From Saxidomus purpurata (taxonomy: Eukaryota > Mollusca > Bivalvia > Venerida > Veneridae), in contig JAFMSR010000012.1 of the NCBI GenBank assembly GCA_022818135.1, positions 8,764,486 to 8,828,485 of the forward strand: a stretch of 64,000 bases of DNA, in the 5' to 3' direction. The position numbers and the translations under genes are program-made. Numbering within the stretch: the first letter of the stretch is position 1; each line of letters starts with the position of its first letter. The notes under the pieces were generated by a model. It was given only the letters and a program-made list of their open reading frames with translations. It ran no database searches and was not told where the DNA came from. Positions 24,851 through 35,319 of this stretch are shown here, in pieces.

Positions 24851-24958
24851 AGTCCGCTTCCAGTACTGGCTTTTCCAGGAAGCGGTCTCACGAGTGACTC
24901 GATAAGCTTCAAGCTTTCTACACAATCGAGCTCAAATGAATTAGTATAAACTAAACTA
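24851..24958 (+). mobile_element. SINE, 5'-truncated
   Basis: Core TTTTCCAGGAAGCGGTCTC and tail GATAAGCTTCAAGCTTTCTA then TTAGTATAAACTAAACT match the copies at 0.84, 50.0 and 62.6 kb. The tRNA-like head is absent. Confidence 0.75.
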
Positions 24959-24986
24959 ATAGTATGAAAAAGTCACTCTCCAAAAT

Positions 24987-25127
24987 CTAAAGGATTTTTC
25001 TATCGCTTTCCTGGTTTTCTTTCAACCCCAAGTGAAATTTCTCTATGGCAGCTGCCCATTGTGTATTTTCAACACCATCTTTATTTTGGACGATGTACAC
25101 GAAAATGTATGCGTCCCAATTGCGGTT
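24987..25127 (-). pseudogene. Orphan coding-like fragment, 46 codons
   Basis: One frame runs NRNWDAYIFVYIVQNKDG and on through QWAAAIEKFHLGLKE to a TAG at 24987, with amino-acid usage that looks like real protein. There is no start codon or AG acceptor between the upstream in-frame TAA and the first residue. This may be a decayed last exon or a fragment whose upstream part is lost. I do not recognise the protein. A SINE lies just beyond its end. Confidence 0.3.
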
Positions 25128-25716
25128 TTAGGTAATTAGCTGTTGTGTTGGAATTTGTTTTATAGCATATAAATTCTAAGCTTCTAAAAACTCTTGATAA
25201 TTCATATACATCAATTACTTGTCAGATTTATTTCGGATAAATCTAAATTTTGTAGACTATGTCATAGATCTATTGACGTAATGACGTCAATCAAGTGTTG
25301 ACGTCTTAGATACAACGTCTTTAACTTGATGATCGCTTAACCCCAACGGGAGGGATTCTGACAATGGTAACAATTTTATTGTTTTTATTACATTTTCTCC
25401 CTTTTCAACCGTCTTAAAAATTGATAAATGTTCTATTTTACATTTGGAAGAGATTCGGTCACCCTTACATTACGTCTTTGTTGAGGAGTTATCGCCGTTA
25501 TTAATTTTGCGTTCCACATTCCGTTACTACAACTTTCGAAAATGCATAAAAAGTGTAACGAGGGACGATGCTGGCGGATCACTCAATTAGATTGCGGGAT
25601 ACATGTACCAGGTGTGCCACTGACCCCTGAAAGAATAAGTACAAATCGAATTCGTCAACTCCGCCAACGTTTTCGCCCTTGAAAAATAGAAAAATTATCC
25701 TTCCAACTACTATTTT

Positions 25717-25989
25717 AACTGTTTTTTTTTTTCAATTTAACTCTTTAATTAATTCAAATTTTCGGCAATACTGCCTTTTTCAAGAAATTTCTCCACACTT
25801 TTACAATTAACATATTGACCATCTACATGACAAGCTTAGAAATCATAGAAAAAAAGTCTTAGAAAAATTTCCAAGCTTGTCATGAAGATGGTCAACATGT
25901 AAATTGTAAAAGTGTAGAGAAATTTCTTGAAAAAGGCAGTATTGCCGAAAATTTGAATTAAAGAGTTGTTTTAAATAGAAAAACAGTTA
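25717..25989. mobile_element. Foldback element, ~270 bp with ~110-bp arms
   Basis: TTCAAATTTTCGGCAATACT then GCCTTTTTCAAGAAATTTCT on the left pairs with AGAAATTTCTTGAAAAAGGC then AGTATTGCCGAAAATTTGAA on the right. The pairing extends out to TAACTGTTTTT/AAAAACAGTTA and inward through CATGACAAGCTT. It is among the longest and least diverged hairpins in the window. Confidence 0.85.
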
Positions 25990-26338
25990 TACTTATTATT
26001 CCCTGAGGAATATTTGAAAGAATTTATTATTCTAAACATGTACAGTCAAACCTTTAAACGAATGTCACTCGCTGGAGATATCAAAGCGGTCATGACATGT
26101 TTCGTTTTTTATAGTAATAGCACATTATTTTACATTTTCCTTAAGTGTTCTTTGTTCAGTGAATGATTGTCTAAATGTGATACAACTGTTTTTGTTCATG
26201 GATGAATGTTTAAATATGTCTGTCATACGTTAATTTATTTAGGATTTTTTTTTAGAGAAGGCCATGTTTTAACTATTAAGGTATGTTAATGTTCTTTTGA
26301 TATATCTTTACATGTTACCTTCGATAAATAAAGAATTC

Positions 26339-26365
26339 ATTATTATTATTATTATTATTATTATT
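26339..26365 (+). repeat. (ATT)n microsatellite
   Basis: Nine ATT/TTA triplets. Confidence 0.9.
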
Positions 26366-26714
26366 GTACCACCTTAAATTAGTTTTTGATAATTTAGCAT
26401 GTATTTCAGTTATACATATCCTATGTCCTTCCGTCAGTTTTTGGCGATTTGATACCTTATGTCGTAATGTCCAATGTTATTATTACACACTTAAAGTTTG
26501 CATCGCCTTTCCATAAAAAAAGTTGCACGAGTCGAAATATTTCAGTGACATAATTATTACCCAGAACCTCCGGCTAAGGAGTCCGAATCTCCACAATCAA
26601 ACTTTGATTTTTTTTATGAATATCAACATTAACGTTATGACATGATAATAATTTCATTCAAAACTTATATAGGGCTATCAAAAAGAATGAAATACAAATG
26701 TATACAAAAAACAT

Positions 26715-26985
26715 AGGACAAGTCTCTTTGGTCGAGTGATTATGGTCGCTGACTGGAAATAGCTGTAATCTCAGGCTCATGGATTGAGGGGCATGGGTTC
26801 GATCCATGCAACTGACTATATATCTTTATGTGAGGAAGTTGGTAGTTTCTTAAGGAGGATCGGAATCTAGTGCTGGTTCTTCCCGGGAAGAATGGCTAGG
26901 TAAACTATCCGTATGTAAAAATCTGACTGAAGTCGGGACCGTTGACACGGACAGTCTATACAACAATATCGAATAGTCACAAAAT
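26715..26985 (+). mobile_element. tRNA-derived SINE
   Basis: The A-box region (TTGGTCGAGTGATTATGGTC) and B-box (GGGTTCGATCC, 26797-26807) form a tRNA-like head. A diverged core follows (CTAGTGCTGGTTCTTCCCGG), then TGACTGAAGTCGGGACCGTT. The tail differs from the 0.84-kb family, suggesting a second subfamily. Confidence 0.7.
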
Positions 26986-27522
26986 GAATCTTCGAATGAT
27001 TCATTACTTAATTATTTCATCATTCAAGAGTTCAGATCCCCGAATAGTTTGTTCACACTAAAAAAACTTGTAAAACATGACTGTATTAAATTTGCCGCTA
27101 TTTTTTGGCATTCATGACGTACGTCGGCGGTTAACGTCTGGGCGGATGTGACGTCAAATCTATTAAACGTGTATTACTGTTTGGTTCTCATTTTGTGGTT
27201 TGATTTTTATCAGCTAAAAATTCAATGATAAACGCGGACAACTATACGATAGTTCTTCCAACAGATGTTGAAAATTCTTTCAACACATTTAAAATGTATG
27301 CTTATTTTGCTTTTTATTCCAAGTTAACTTTCAAAAGAACTCAAGCATAGATCTACTATCATCTGCTCATCTCGCCGTAAAACTATTCATGTACTAAGTA
27401 TTTGTGTAGTTGTATTTTACTTCGTTTAATCCTAAAAATTAAAGACAGTGTTATCCTGATCTAAACAAAACAATAATGTCACTATATTCAACATTTCAGT
27501 AGGTCTTGGGTGAAGTTGAAAA

Positions 27523-29611
27523 ATGTCAGAGGCACCGGAACTACCGGCGAAACCAGTCGAAAATATGATGGCACTGGAACCGGACATGTTCTGGGAACTC
27601 ATTGAGAAACTCCTCCTACAGGCATCACATGACGACAAGAAACGCACACGTCATAATGTTTCAGTGTCAGCTTTATGTCGTGGACACACCCAACCAAGGC
27701 TTTCGAGAGGCAAACAAACGCAAAAGGAAGACAGTACAGCTCAGACAAAAGACAACAAAAGTCGTAAGGTGTTGAAAGCTTCGAAAAAGAATGACTCTAA
27801 ATCTAGCGAGAGAACGTTAAATGCCAGTATCGCGGAACGGAAAATAAGACCAAGCCATAGCACAAATGCAACTGCAAAGGCAACCAAAAGTGAATGTAAC
27901 ATCTCGGACTCGCGAGTGATTTTTGTGAAAGATCCGGAAATACCCGAATCTGAACGCCTTTGGAGGTTTGCTCTGCGGAATCGCCAGCAAAAGCAAGACA
28001 GTGAAGACAATGATAATGATCTGAAACCAATTCCGAGTGCCAGAAGCAACGAGGCTATATTTGAAGGACTGAAGAAAAGACTGGAAGATGCAAGGAAACA
28101 AAAGGACGAAGAACCCAAAATAACCGGTACATGTTCCAAAACAAAGCAAAATAGGAAAAGGTTTAAAGCAATGAGGCACCAGTGCGAGAAACATGCAATT
28201 AACAACGGAAATATGTCGGCAAATAGAATAATAAACAGAAAAAAATCAAAATCTTTTACAAGCCCTATAAGAATCCCACAAGCCACAGAAACACCTTTGG
28301 TAAAGCAACATGCTAGCTCTCCAAACTTTGCACATGATTTGCGTCGTACACCTGTTATGAGCCTCCTGGAAGCCAGTGAAACGGAGCGTTTAAAACCCAC
28401 TCAAGAATTCTTTGAGTCCAAAAAATCGCAGTATCACTCTGCATTGAAAAGACGATTAAGCTGTGGAAACCAGCTTGAAAGGCTCAACAGAGAGATTGTG
28501 TGTAAGAAAATGAACCCACGCATGGCACCAAGCCGCGAAACTACGAGAAAATACATGGAACTGAAAGCCGACTATCTCAACTTCTGTTACCAGGAATCTT
28601 CGTTACGTCATCAAATCGCTATGTTACATGCTCATATTTACATGTTGCAAAATAATCATTTGCATAAAAGACCAGCCGCAGTGAAAACAATAACTCTAGA
28701 TTCAAAGTCTGCCAAGGTACCACCAAAAGCCGACACAAACTATATAGAAAGTCATCCAAGTAGTAACGAACACAAAGTTCTGTTGTTTCCACGACTTAAA
28801 CCACCACGGCCCCTAATCATGCCACTGCAGAAAAGTGGTTTCGACCAATTTTACGACCGTTTGACACACAGCAAGAAGTGGTCTACTAAAAAAGAAACAT
28901 CCTTCAGCATGCAGAAAAGTGAGTCCAGGGAAGAGTGTCATTGCAACAGTGTCCCGAGCATCAACAAAGACGCACACAGAAAAGGTGTATGTTCACTGTA
29001 CTTATTGACCACATCGCTGCAATTGCCACCAAAGAGGTAAGACTTATGACTTAAATCTAAATATTGACGTTTTTGATGCAGATGTTCACTTTATCTTCCG
29101 TTGAATATTAGCCTTAAAGACCTACACAGATGACTTTAGATTTCACCATCTCATAGTTAACGCTTATCCGGAGGGCGGAAAATGATTCAGCCATTTGCAA
29201 TTTGTTTAGATCGGGACCAACTTGGGAACATTATTTCCAGCAAATCCATAATACTTGCTAATTTACTTCTTATATACTGTTATTATAGAAATATTCCCTG
29301 GCTTCTAATTTTCGCAACATGCGGCGAGATCGTTTGGTCGCGAAATCATGTTTAGCGCGATTAATTTACAAATACACGCATTGATATTGTGTGTGTCCCT
29401 AATTAAAGATTGCGCCACCTACCAACCACTAAAATGGAGAAGACTGCGAAGTTTTGGCTCCACTAATAAAAATACACTTACAATAATTATTTGTATCTTT
29501 CAGGCAACCTCCCGCCTTACTCCTACCAGACCAGAGCCAGATCGACGAAATAGAGACAAAGCATCGCTTACCAAAAATGTCTGCAAGTTTAAACTCATGC
29601 TAACAAAGTAG
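27523..29611 (+). CDS. Basic, coiled-coil-containing protein of unknown function
   Basis: A long ORF opens at 27523 (GAAAAATGTCAGAG) and stays open for 505 codons, with higher GC than its flanks. The protein is hydrophilic and Lys/Arg/Ser-rich. The N-terminus (EPDMFWELIEKLLLQ) looks like a short amphipathic helix. Residues about 295-385 (NQLERLNREIVCKK and later SSLRHQIAMLHAHIYMLQNN) look helical or coiled-coil. The ORF probably splices before its own stop at 29040: donor AAAGGT|GTATGT (28986) or AAAAG|GTGTAT (28984) to acceptor ATCTTTCAG|GCAACC (29504). The first keeps the frame open to TAG at 29609-29611 (523 residues); the second stops near 29551. AATAAA at 29648 supports a 3' end there. 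TTTCAG at about 27498 may be a 5'-UTR acceptor. I do not recognise the family. Confidence 0.7.
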
Positions 29612-29647
29612 TAACTACTAATTTGACATATAATAGATTATTCATTT

Positions 29648-29653
29648 AATAAA
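29648..29653 (+). terminator. Poly(A) signal of the 27.5-kb gene
   Basis: AATAAA, 37 bases after the TAG at 29609-29611. Confidence 0.6.
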
Positions 29654-30099
29654 CTGACAACTTACCACATAATTTTCTTTTCTTAATGCCAATTACTACT
29701 TATTGTACATGCATGGCCTAGTTTTGAATTCAGTCTAGAGTTCATCAAGACAGATTTGGTTGTGTGTTCCACAGTTTCTATTTTAATCTTCTGAAGACAG
29801 ATTTTGTTAAGTCCTTATGACTAAGCACACAATGACGTCTGTCGAGCGAGTTCTAACTGAAAAAATCAACTTGAAGGTGAAATTTGTTTAAATCAAGCAT
29901 TCGAGATGGCAAGCTCATGCAATGCAGTTTAAGTTAATTCACTGCAAAGGGCAACTGTGCTAGAATGACAACTGCAATGTGCAATGTGTTTGGTTTAATA
30001 AGATGGAAAACAATCGCTCACCTGGCAACTATCGGCTACCATTGGCTATAATACAAAGACATCAATAGCAGACAGGGTTTTTAGCAGACGGGGTTTTTT
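29654..30099. other. Intergenic, no feature
   Basis: AT-rich; nothing recognised. Confidence 0.4.
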
Positions 30100-31050
30100 T
30101 TTACCTGTGAATTCTAATTTAGACCACTACATAATGCTATATTCCAAATATGTAAGCTCTAGGCCTTGTGGTTCTAGCCAATAATAAGTCTATGTCAAAT
30201 CAAGTGACCCCCCCCCCCCTCCACCCCGGGCAGTCAATTTTGACCTTGGGGCTATGATATGAGCACTCTTGGTAGAGGGAAACTAGGCAATGAAACATGC
30301 CAAATATCTAAGCCTTGGGCCTTGTGGTTTCAGAGATGAAAATGTGTAGTTTTTCTATATTATAAGCCTATGTAAAATCAAGTGACACTACAGACAGGGT
30401 CAATTTCGACCCGGGGGTCATGATTTGAACAAGCTTGGTAGAGGTGCACCAGGCAATGCTACTTGCCAAATATCTAAGCTAAAGGTCTTGTGGTTTCACA
30501 GAAGAATTTCAAACTTCCCTATATATATATAATATATAATAGGGCTATGTTAAAACAAGTGACAGCTTTGACCAAGAGATAATGATTAGTTTTGGTAGAG
30601 GCCATATAGACAATGCCACATGCTATATATCTGAGCTCAAAGCATTGTGGTTTCAGACATTTTTTAATTTTTCCTACATAATCCTATGTAAAAACAAGTG
30701 GCTCCAGGGTGGTGTCAATTTTGACCCAGGGGTTATAATTTGAACAATCTTGGTAGAGAGCCACTAAGTATAATGCTGATTGCCAAATATCTAAGCTCTT
30801 GTACTTTTAGTTCTTGCGAAGAATATTTTTAAAGATTTTTCTTTTCTGTTGCCATGGCAACCAGAGTTCTGCATTACATAAATTAATTGAACGCATATGA
30901 TAGGGATTCATGCAAGGAACATCCCTGGCTAAGTTTCATCAACTTTGGCTTAGTGCTTTCGGGATGTCACTTGGAAGGAAGAAAAATGTAAACAGACGGA
31001 GTATGCTGGTGAGCGATCACAACAGCTCACTCTGGCACTTTATCGCTCTC
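30100..31050 (+). repeat. Interspersed element with five ~160-bp tandem units
   Basis: Units share phrases such as CTTGTGGTTTCAGA, TCTATGTAAAATCAAGTGAC, AATTTTGACCCAGGGG, TTGGTAGAG and TGCCAAATATCTAAGC. The 'ccttgtggtt' landmark falls at about 30157, 30316, 30479, 30636 and 30796 (spacing 157-163 bp). The array ends in a distinct tail (GTTGCCATGGCAACC, then GCTAAGTTTCATCAACTTTG and AAACAGACGGAG). The body-plus-tail plan resembles the arrays at 33.6, 38.2 and 50.9 kb. There is a poly-C run near 30208. Confidence 0.75.
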
Positions 31051-31654
31051 TTTTCCAAATGTTGGTATGAATGATCTTGACAAATTGTGCGTTTCTATTT
31101 TACAGACATTTTAGCGATATTTCAATTTGATACTGTAGGATAGTCAACTGACATTTGAAGTATGTCTTCAGGAGTACCAAGCTCTGTAACAAACTGAGGC
31201 GCATGTATTATCCACCTGGTATGGGCAGTGTAATAAAATAATGCAAGAAAAAGCGACTGATTCTTTCATTTTATTGAAACTAATAAAAACTTTATGGCAT
31301 TAAATTATACTCATCAATAACATTCAAACATAAAATAAAACCTTGTGATCACATGGTATATACTAGCACTGTTCACGTCTAGTTTTGTAAACTGTTTATA
31401 CAGTGATAACTTATGAAATAACATCCGTTTAATATGTGGTGTTCATTGTCTAATAAACAATGATTTGGAGTCTGATGCGCAGTACTTACCCACAAAGGCC
31501 ACACTCCCAAGTGGTTTATACCTGCACATCAGGATGACAAAGAGTTGTTTATTAGATGATAACAACACTGAAAAGGCTGTTATTTTGATTCTAACATTAC
31601 AAGAGATTACAAAAAAGTAAATAAATGCAAAGCGTTATTTTCTACGAGGATATT

Positions 31655-31692
31655 CATTTGACGTCATTTGGCGGCACAATATGACGTCAAAT
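31655..31692. repeat. Inverted repeat of ATTTGACGTCAT
   Basis: ATTTGACGTCAT and ATGACGTCAAAT face each other across 14 bases. Each contains a CRE core (TGACGTCA), but no gene start lies nearby. Confidence 0.7.
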
Positions 31693-32511
31693 TGACAGCA
31701 TATCGTTTCCCACGTTATTTATGGTATAATAAAACATAATTAACATTTACCCTGCTGAAAGCAAATTATTCTATTATTAAAACCAATGCAGATCATGATC
31801 AGCCTGTCCCCCCCCCCACCGATTAATTTACACATTTCACTACTTAGTAAATAAATTTTTACCTGGTTCCCCTCAAGAGGTAGATAGACAAATCCAGTTT
31901 AGCAATTCTGCAAGGTAAGTCTATATCACTTTGTTTTGTTTGAAAATCTATAGCATGATTATTTGCAAATATTGAACTTGTTAAGAGATGAATATCCAAA
32001 TCTATAGACCTGATGTATGTGATATTTACTGAGTCTGAAGACAGTATGTGTTTACTGTTTTACCACTATAGACAGTGCTATCCAGCAAACAAAAATAAAC
32101 TAATTTTAGCAGTTTTATTTTACATCAATAATAAAAATACTGCATAAATATACTTTTTTGCAACAAAAGCAAAATGTTGTATAAAAACAAACAGAATTCT
32201 CGTGTCATCCACTCTTACAGACATGTCTCTTGTAGTCATTTTGGTAACTATCAAAACTCATGGCTAATGTCCTACACTTTTGTTCACAGGAATACCCCAT
32301 CCCAACAAGCCAATCACAATGCATAAATACAGTTAGTCATACAATAAGTAGCTATATGGCTATTTTGAAACATGATTTCTAATGCAGTACTGATGTAATG
32401 TCGTTTCTGATTGGTAACGGCATTTAAATTTGTGACTATAAAATAGCTTGTTGCAAAAATTGAACGGTGTTTTAATTAAAGCATATAAACACATGGTGCG
32501 TTAGAAAAGGG

Positions 32512-32702
32512 TTAACTATTTAGTGATTTTGATATTTGCGATCACACATACGGTTTTAATGATCGCAAACAGTTTTTTAACGGCGACAGCGTTTGCCAGA
32601 GCTGTCCGTATTCCATGTGATGATGACGTTGCCGTTAAAAACATTTGTGATCATTAAAAACCGCATATACAGTCACAAAAATCAAAATTACAAAATAGTT
32701 AA
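32512..32702. mobile_element. 191-bp hairpin MITE with TTAA ends
   Basis: The arms TTAACTATTTAGTGATTTTG, TACGGTTTTAATGATCGCAA and TTTTTTAACGGC pair with GCCGTTAAAAAC, TTGTGATCATTAAAAACCG and AAAATTACAAAATAGTTAA. TTAA at both outer ends could be a piggyBac-type target duplication. Confidence 0.75.
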
Positions 32703-33614
32703 TCCTATAATATATGCCAGTTTCCACCCAAACCTAGATAAAGTAGCTAGAGCAAGGATGCATTTTAGGTAGTCAATAAAAGCAAGTGGTAATTAAATTG
32801 AGGTGAACAGCCATTAAAAATATAACTTAAGTGGCGATGTAAAAACAAAGGTGTGTGAAATAAAGGTAATCAGACACCCACTCAAGAACAATGCAAAATA
32901 CAGCAGTACGGTTGTAGCACATCTTATACCACTCTCAAAGCAATCATACAGGACATCAATCATATCATGCAACAATTTCCAGAATACCGTTATCTAAAAA
33001 TAGACTTGCTAGTGACCTTAAACCTTCAGATACAGAAAATATTTTTGGCAGCAACAACTTAAATTTTTTCATCTATCATTTAACTTCTATGACGTATATC
33101 ATTTCCCTATTTTACAATTATACCCTTTCATGAAGCACATGTTCCGTTTTGAATGGAAATATATTTTTTCTTCCCACAAACAAGCAAAAAAACCCTTCTC
33201 CCCATAAACACAATTACTCAGGAAAATGATAATACTGTTTCGAGAAATATACAGATTTTTTCAGCATGAGCGAAGGACACAACTTAAAAATATGATTTAG
33301 TTTTTGGGGCAAGATGATAAACACTATTTAACCAATTAACTAGGTAAAGCCTCTTGTATTTACATCATCAACAAGATCACATTATACATCGAATAACATT
33401 TACTTATTTTATGTTTTCCGGTGAATTATAGAGTTTTCTCAATGAAATAAAAGTGATAATCCACAGTTTCGAAACAGATGATTACCATTTTTATTTTCAC
33501 TGTTTTTGCAATCTTTAACCCGGATTTATGTCAAAAAGCATACCATGCGATGATGACGTCATTTGCGCTATGTTTTCGGATGACGTTTCCCGCGATTTCA
33601 ATATTTTATAGAAA

Positions 33615-34735
33615 CAAGCTCAACTAGAACTATCACTGAAGGTGATGAATACCCCCTGAACATCCCACTGACACAGTATTTAAAATTTATGTAGTATTTG
33701 ATGCTTTAATTATTGGACCTGCACATCTGTGAAATATAATTAAATTTTGACCAGCGGGTTTGGAGATTAAAAGCACACAAGATTTTACTATCTCAAGCCC
33801 CTGTGACCTTTGATCTAGTGACCCGAAACATGGACCATGCACAACTAGTTATTGTACTTATCACTTCTATGAAGTATCATTAAATTCTGACCAGGGGTTT
33901 TGAAGATTTAGCGTCCACAAGATTTTACCATCTCAAGTCCCTGTGACCTTGACCTTTGACCTAGAAACCCGAAACCTGGACCATGCACAACTAGGCATTG
34001 TACTTATCACTTGTGTGAAGTATCATCAAATTCTGACCAGGGGTTTTGGACATTTAGCATCCACAAGATTTTACTATTCCAAGCCCCTGTGACCTTGACC
34101 TTTGACCTAGAGACCCGAAACCTAGACCATGCACAACTACGCATTGTACTTATCACTTGTGTGAAATATCATTAAATTCTGACCAGGGGTTTTGAAGATT
34201 TAGCGTCCACAAGATTTTACCATCTCAAGCCCCTGTGAACTTGACCTTTGACCTAGAGACCCGAAACCTGGACCATGCACAACTAGGCATTGTACTTATC
34301 ATTTGTGTAAAGTATCATGAAATTCTGACCAGGGGTTTTGGAGATTTAGCGTCCACAAGATTTTACCATCCCGAGCCCCTGTGACCTTGACCTTTGACCT
34401 AGAGACCCGAAACCTGGACCATGCACAACTAGGCATTGTACTTATCACTTCTGTGAAGTATCATGAAATTCTGACCAGGGGTTTTGGAGATTTAGCGTCC
34501 ACAAGATTTTACTATCACGAGCCCCTGTGACCTTGACCTTTGACCCGAAACATGGACCATGCACAACTAAGCATTGTACTTATCACTTGTGTGAAGTATC
34601 ATTAAATTCTGACCAGGGGTATTTGAGATCTAGTGTCCACAAGATTCCGTCTACAGACGGACAGACGGATGGACAGACAAACTGAATCCAGTATACCCCC
34701 CCGAACACTTTGTGTTCGGGGGGTATAATAAAAGT
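33615..34735 (+). repeat. Interspersed element with ~145-bp tandem units and terminal hairpin
   Basis: The head AACTAGAACTATCACTGAAG is shared with the copy at 50.9 kb. About seven units of roughly 145 bp follow (CCCTGTGACCTTGACCTTTG, CATGCACAACTAGGCATTGT, AAATTCTGACCAGGGGTTTT). The tail is AAGATTCCGTCTACAGACGG. The stable hairpin at 34692-34727 closes the element. The shared head and tail with internal tandem repeats suggest a mobile element carrying a satellite rather than a simple array. Confidence 0.8.
34692..34727. repeat. 16-bp stem hairpin at the element's end
   Basis: TATACCCCCC...GAACAC pairs with GTGTTCGGGGGGTATA. This could be the 3' terminal hairpin of a Helitron-like element, although no CTRR end follows, so the class is open. 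Confidence 0.8.
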
Positions 34736-35148
34736 AGAGTTTTAACCATAAAATCAACAGAAAAATTGTTGGTATTGGTGTAATATCACGTTAATTTCAC
34801 TCGTCTTATAAGACATTCCTAAACATGTGAAATGCCACTCCTCTGATTACTTATTTCCATACACAGAAGTGTTTCTATCCTCACAACAACCTTTCATCTT
34901 TCACAAATTTTATTTCACCTGATAGCTTAGAAACATACGGCTTGCGTAATTTTTACTTTTTAATAATTTCCACTAAAGCAGAGAGTGCGCTATCACCTTT
35001 CCTCCTCTGTTTTTCAACCTACAATGTACAACATCTAATCCAGCAGTTTTACTTTTTCAGGTGCATCAGCAGCCAACAATTTTACGGTTTTCCATAATTA
35101 GTGTGTACTTCTGTCAGCTAGTCTAATGTCTTGGTACTTTTCCCATAG

Positions 35149-35319
35149 CTAGTCCCACTCCTCCAAGTGTTCCTCATCCTCCCCTTGATTTTCTACTTGA
35201 GGTTCTACCATGCGTATATTATTGAGCAAGTCTCTCATTGCCTCCATCAGGGCTCCCACTCCCTGTCTCAACTGATTTCCCTCAGCCCCTCCGGCAGCTT
35301 CTGGCTCTGGGGCAGGCTC
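35149..35319 (-). CDS. TCF25: TCF25 exon 14 (last)
   Basis: Acceptor TTTCTGCAG|GAGCCT. 56 codons then TAG at 35149-35151. Encodes [18 protein letters not shown] and the acidic terminus [11 protein letters not shown], like the DxEGEGEWD end of the family. Confidence 0.9.
   Translation of the reverse strand, partial: EPAPEPEAAGGAEGNQLRQGVGALMEAMRDLLNNIRMVEPQVENQGEDEEHLEEWD

Noticed and set aside
27741..28400. 219-residue minus-strand ORF, hydrophobic
   Set aside because: Antisense shadow of the 27.5-kb coding frame. The hydrophobic composition mirrors the Lys/Glu-rich sense codons.
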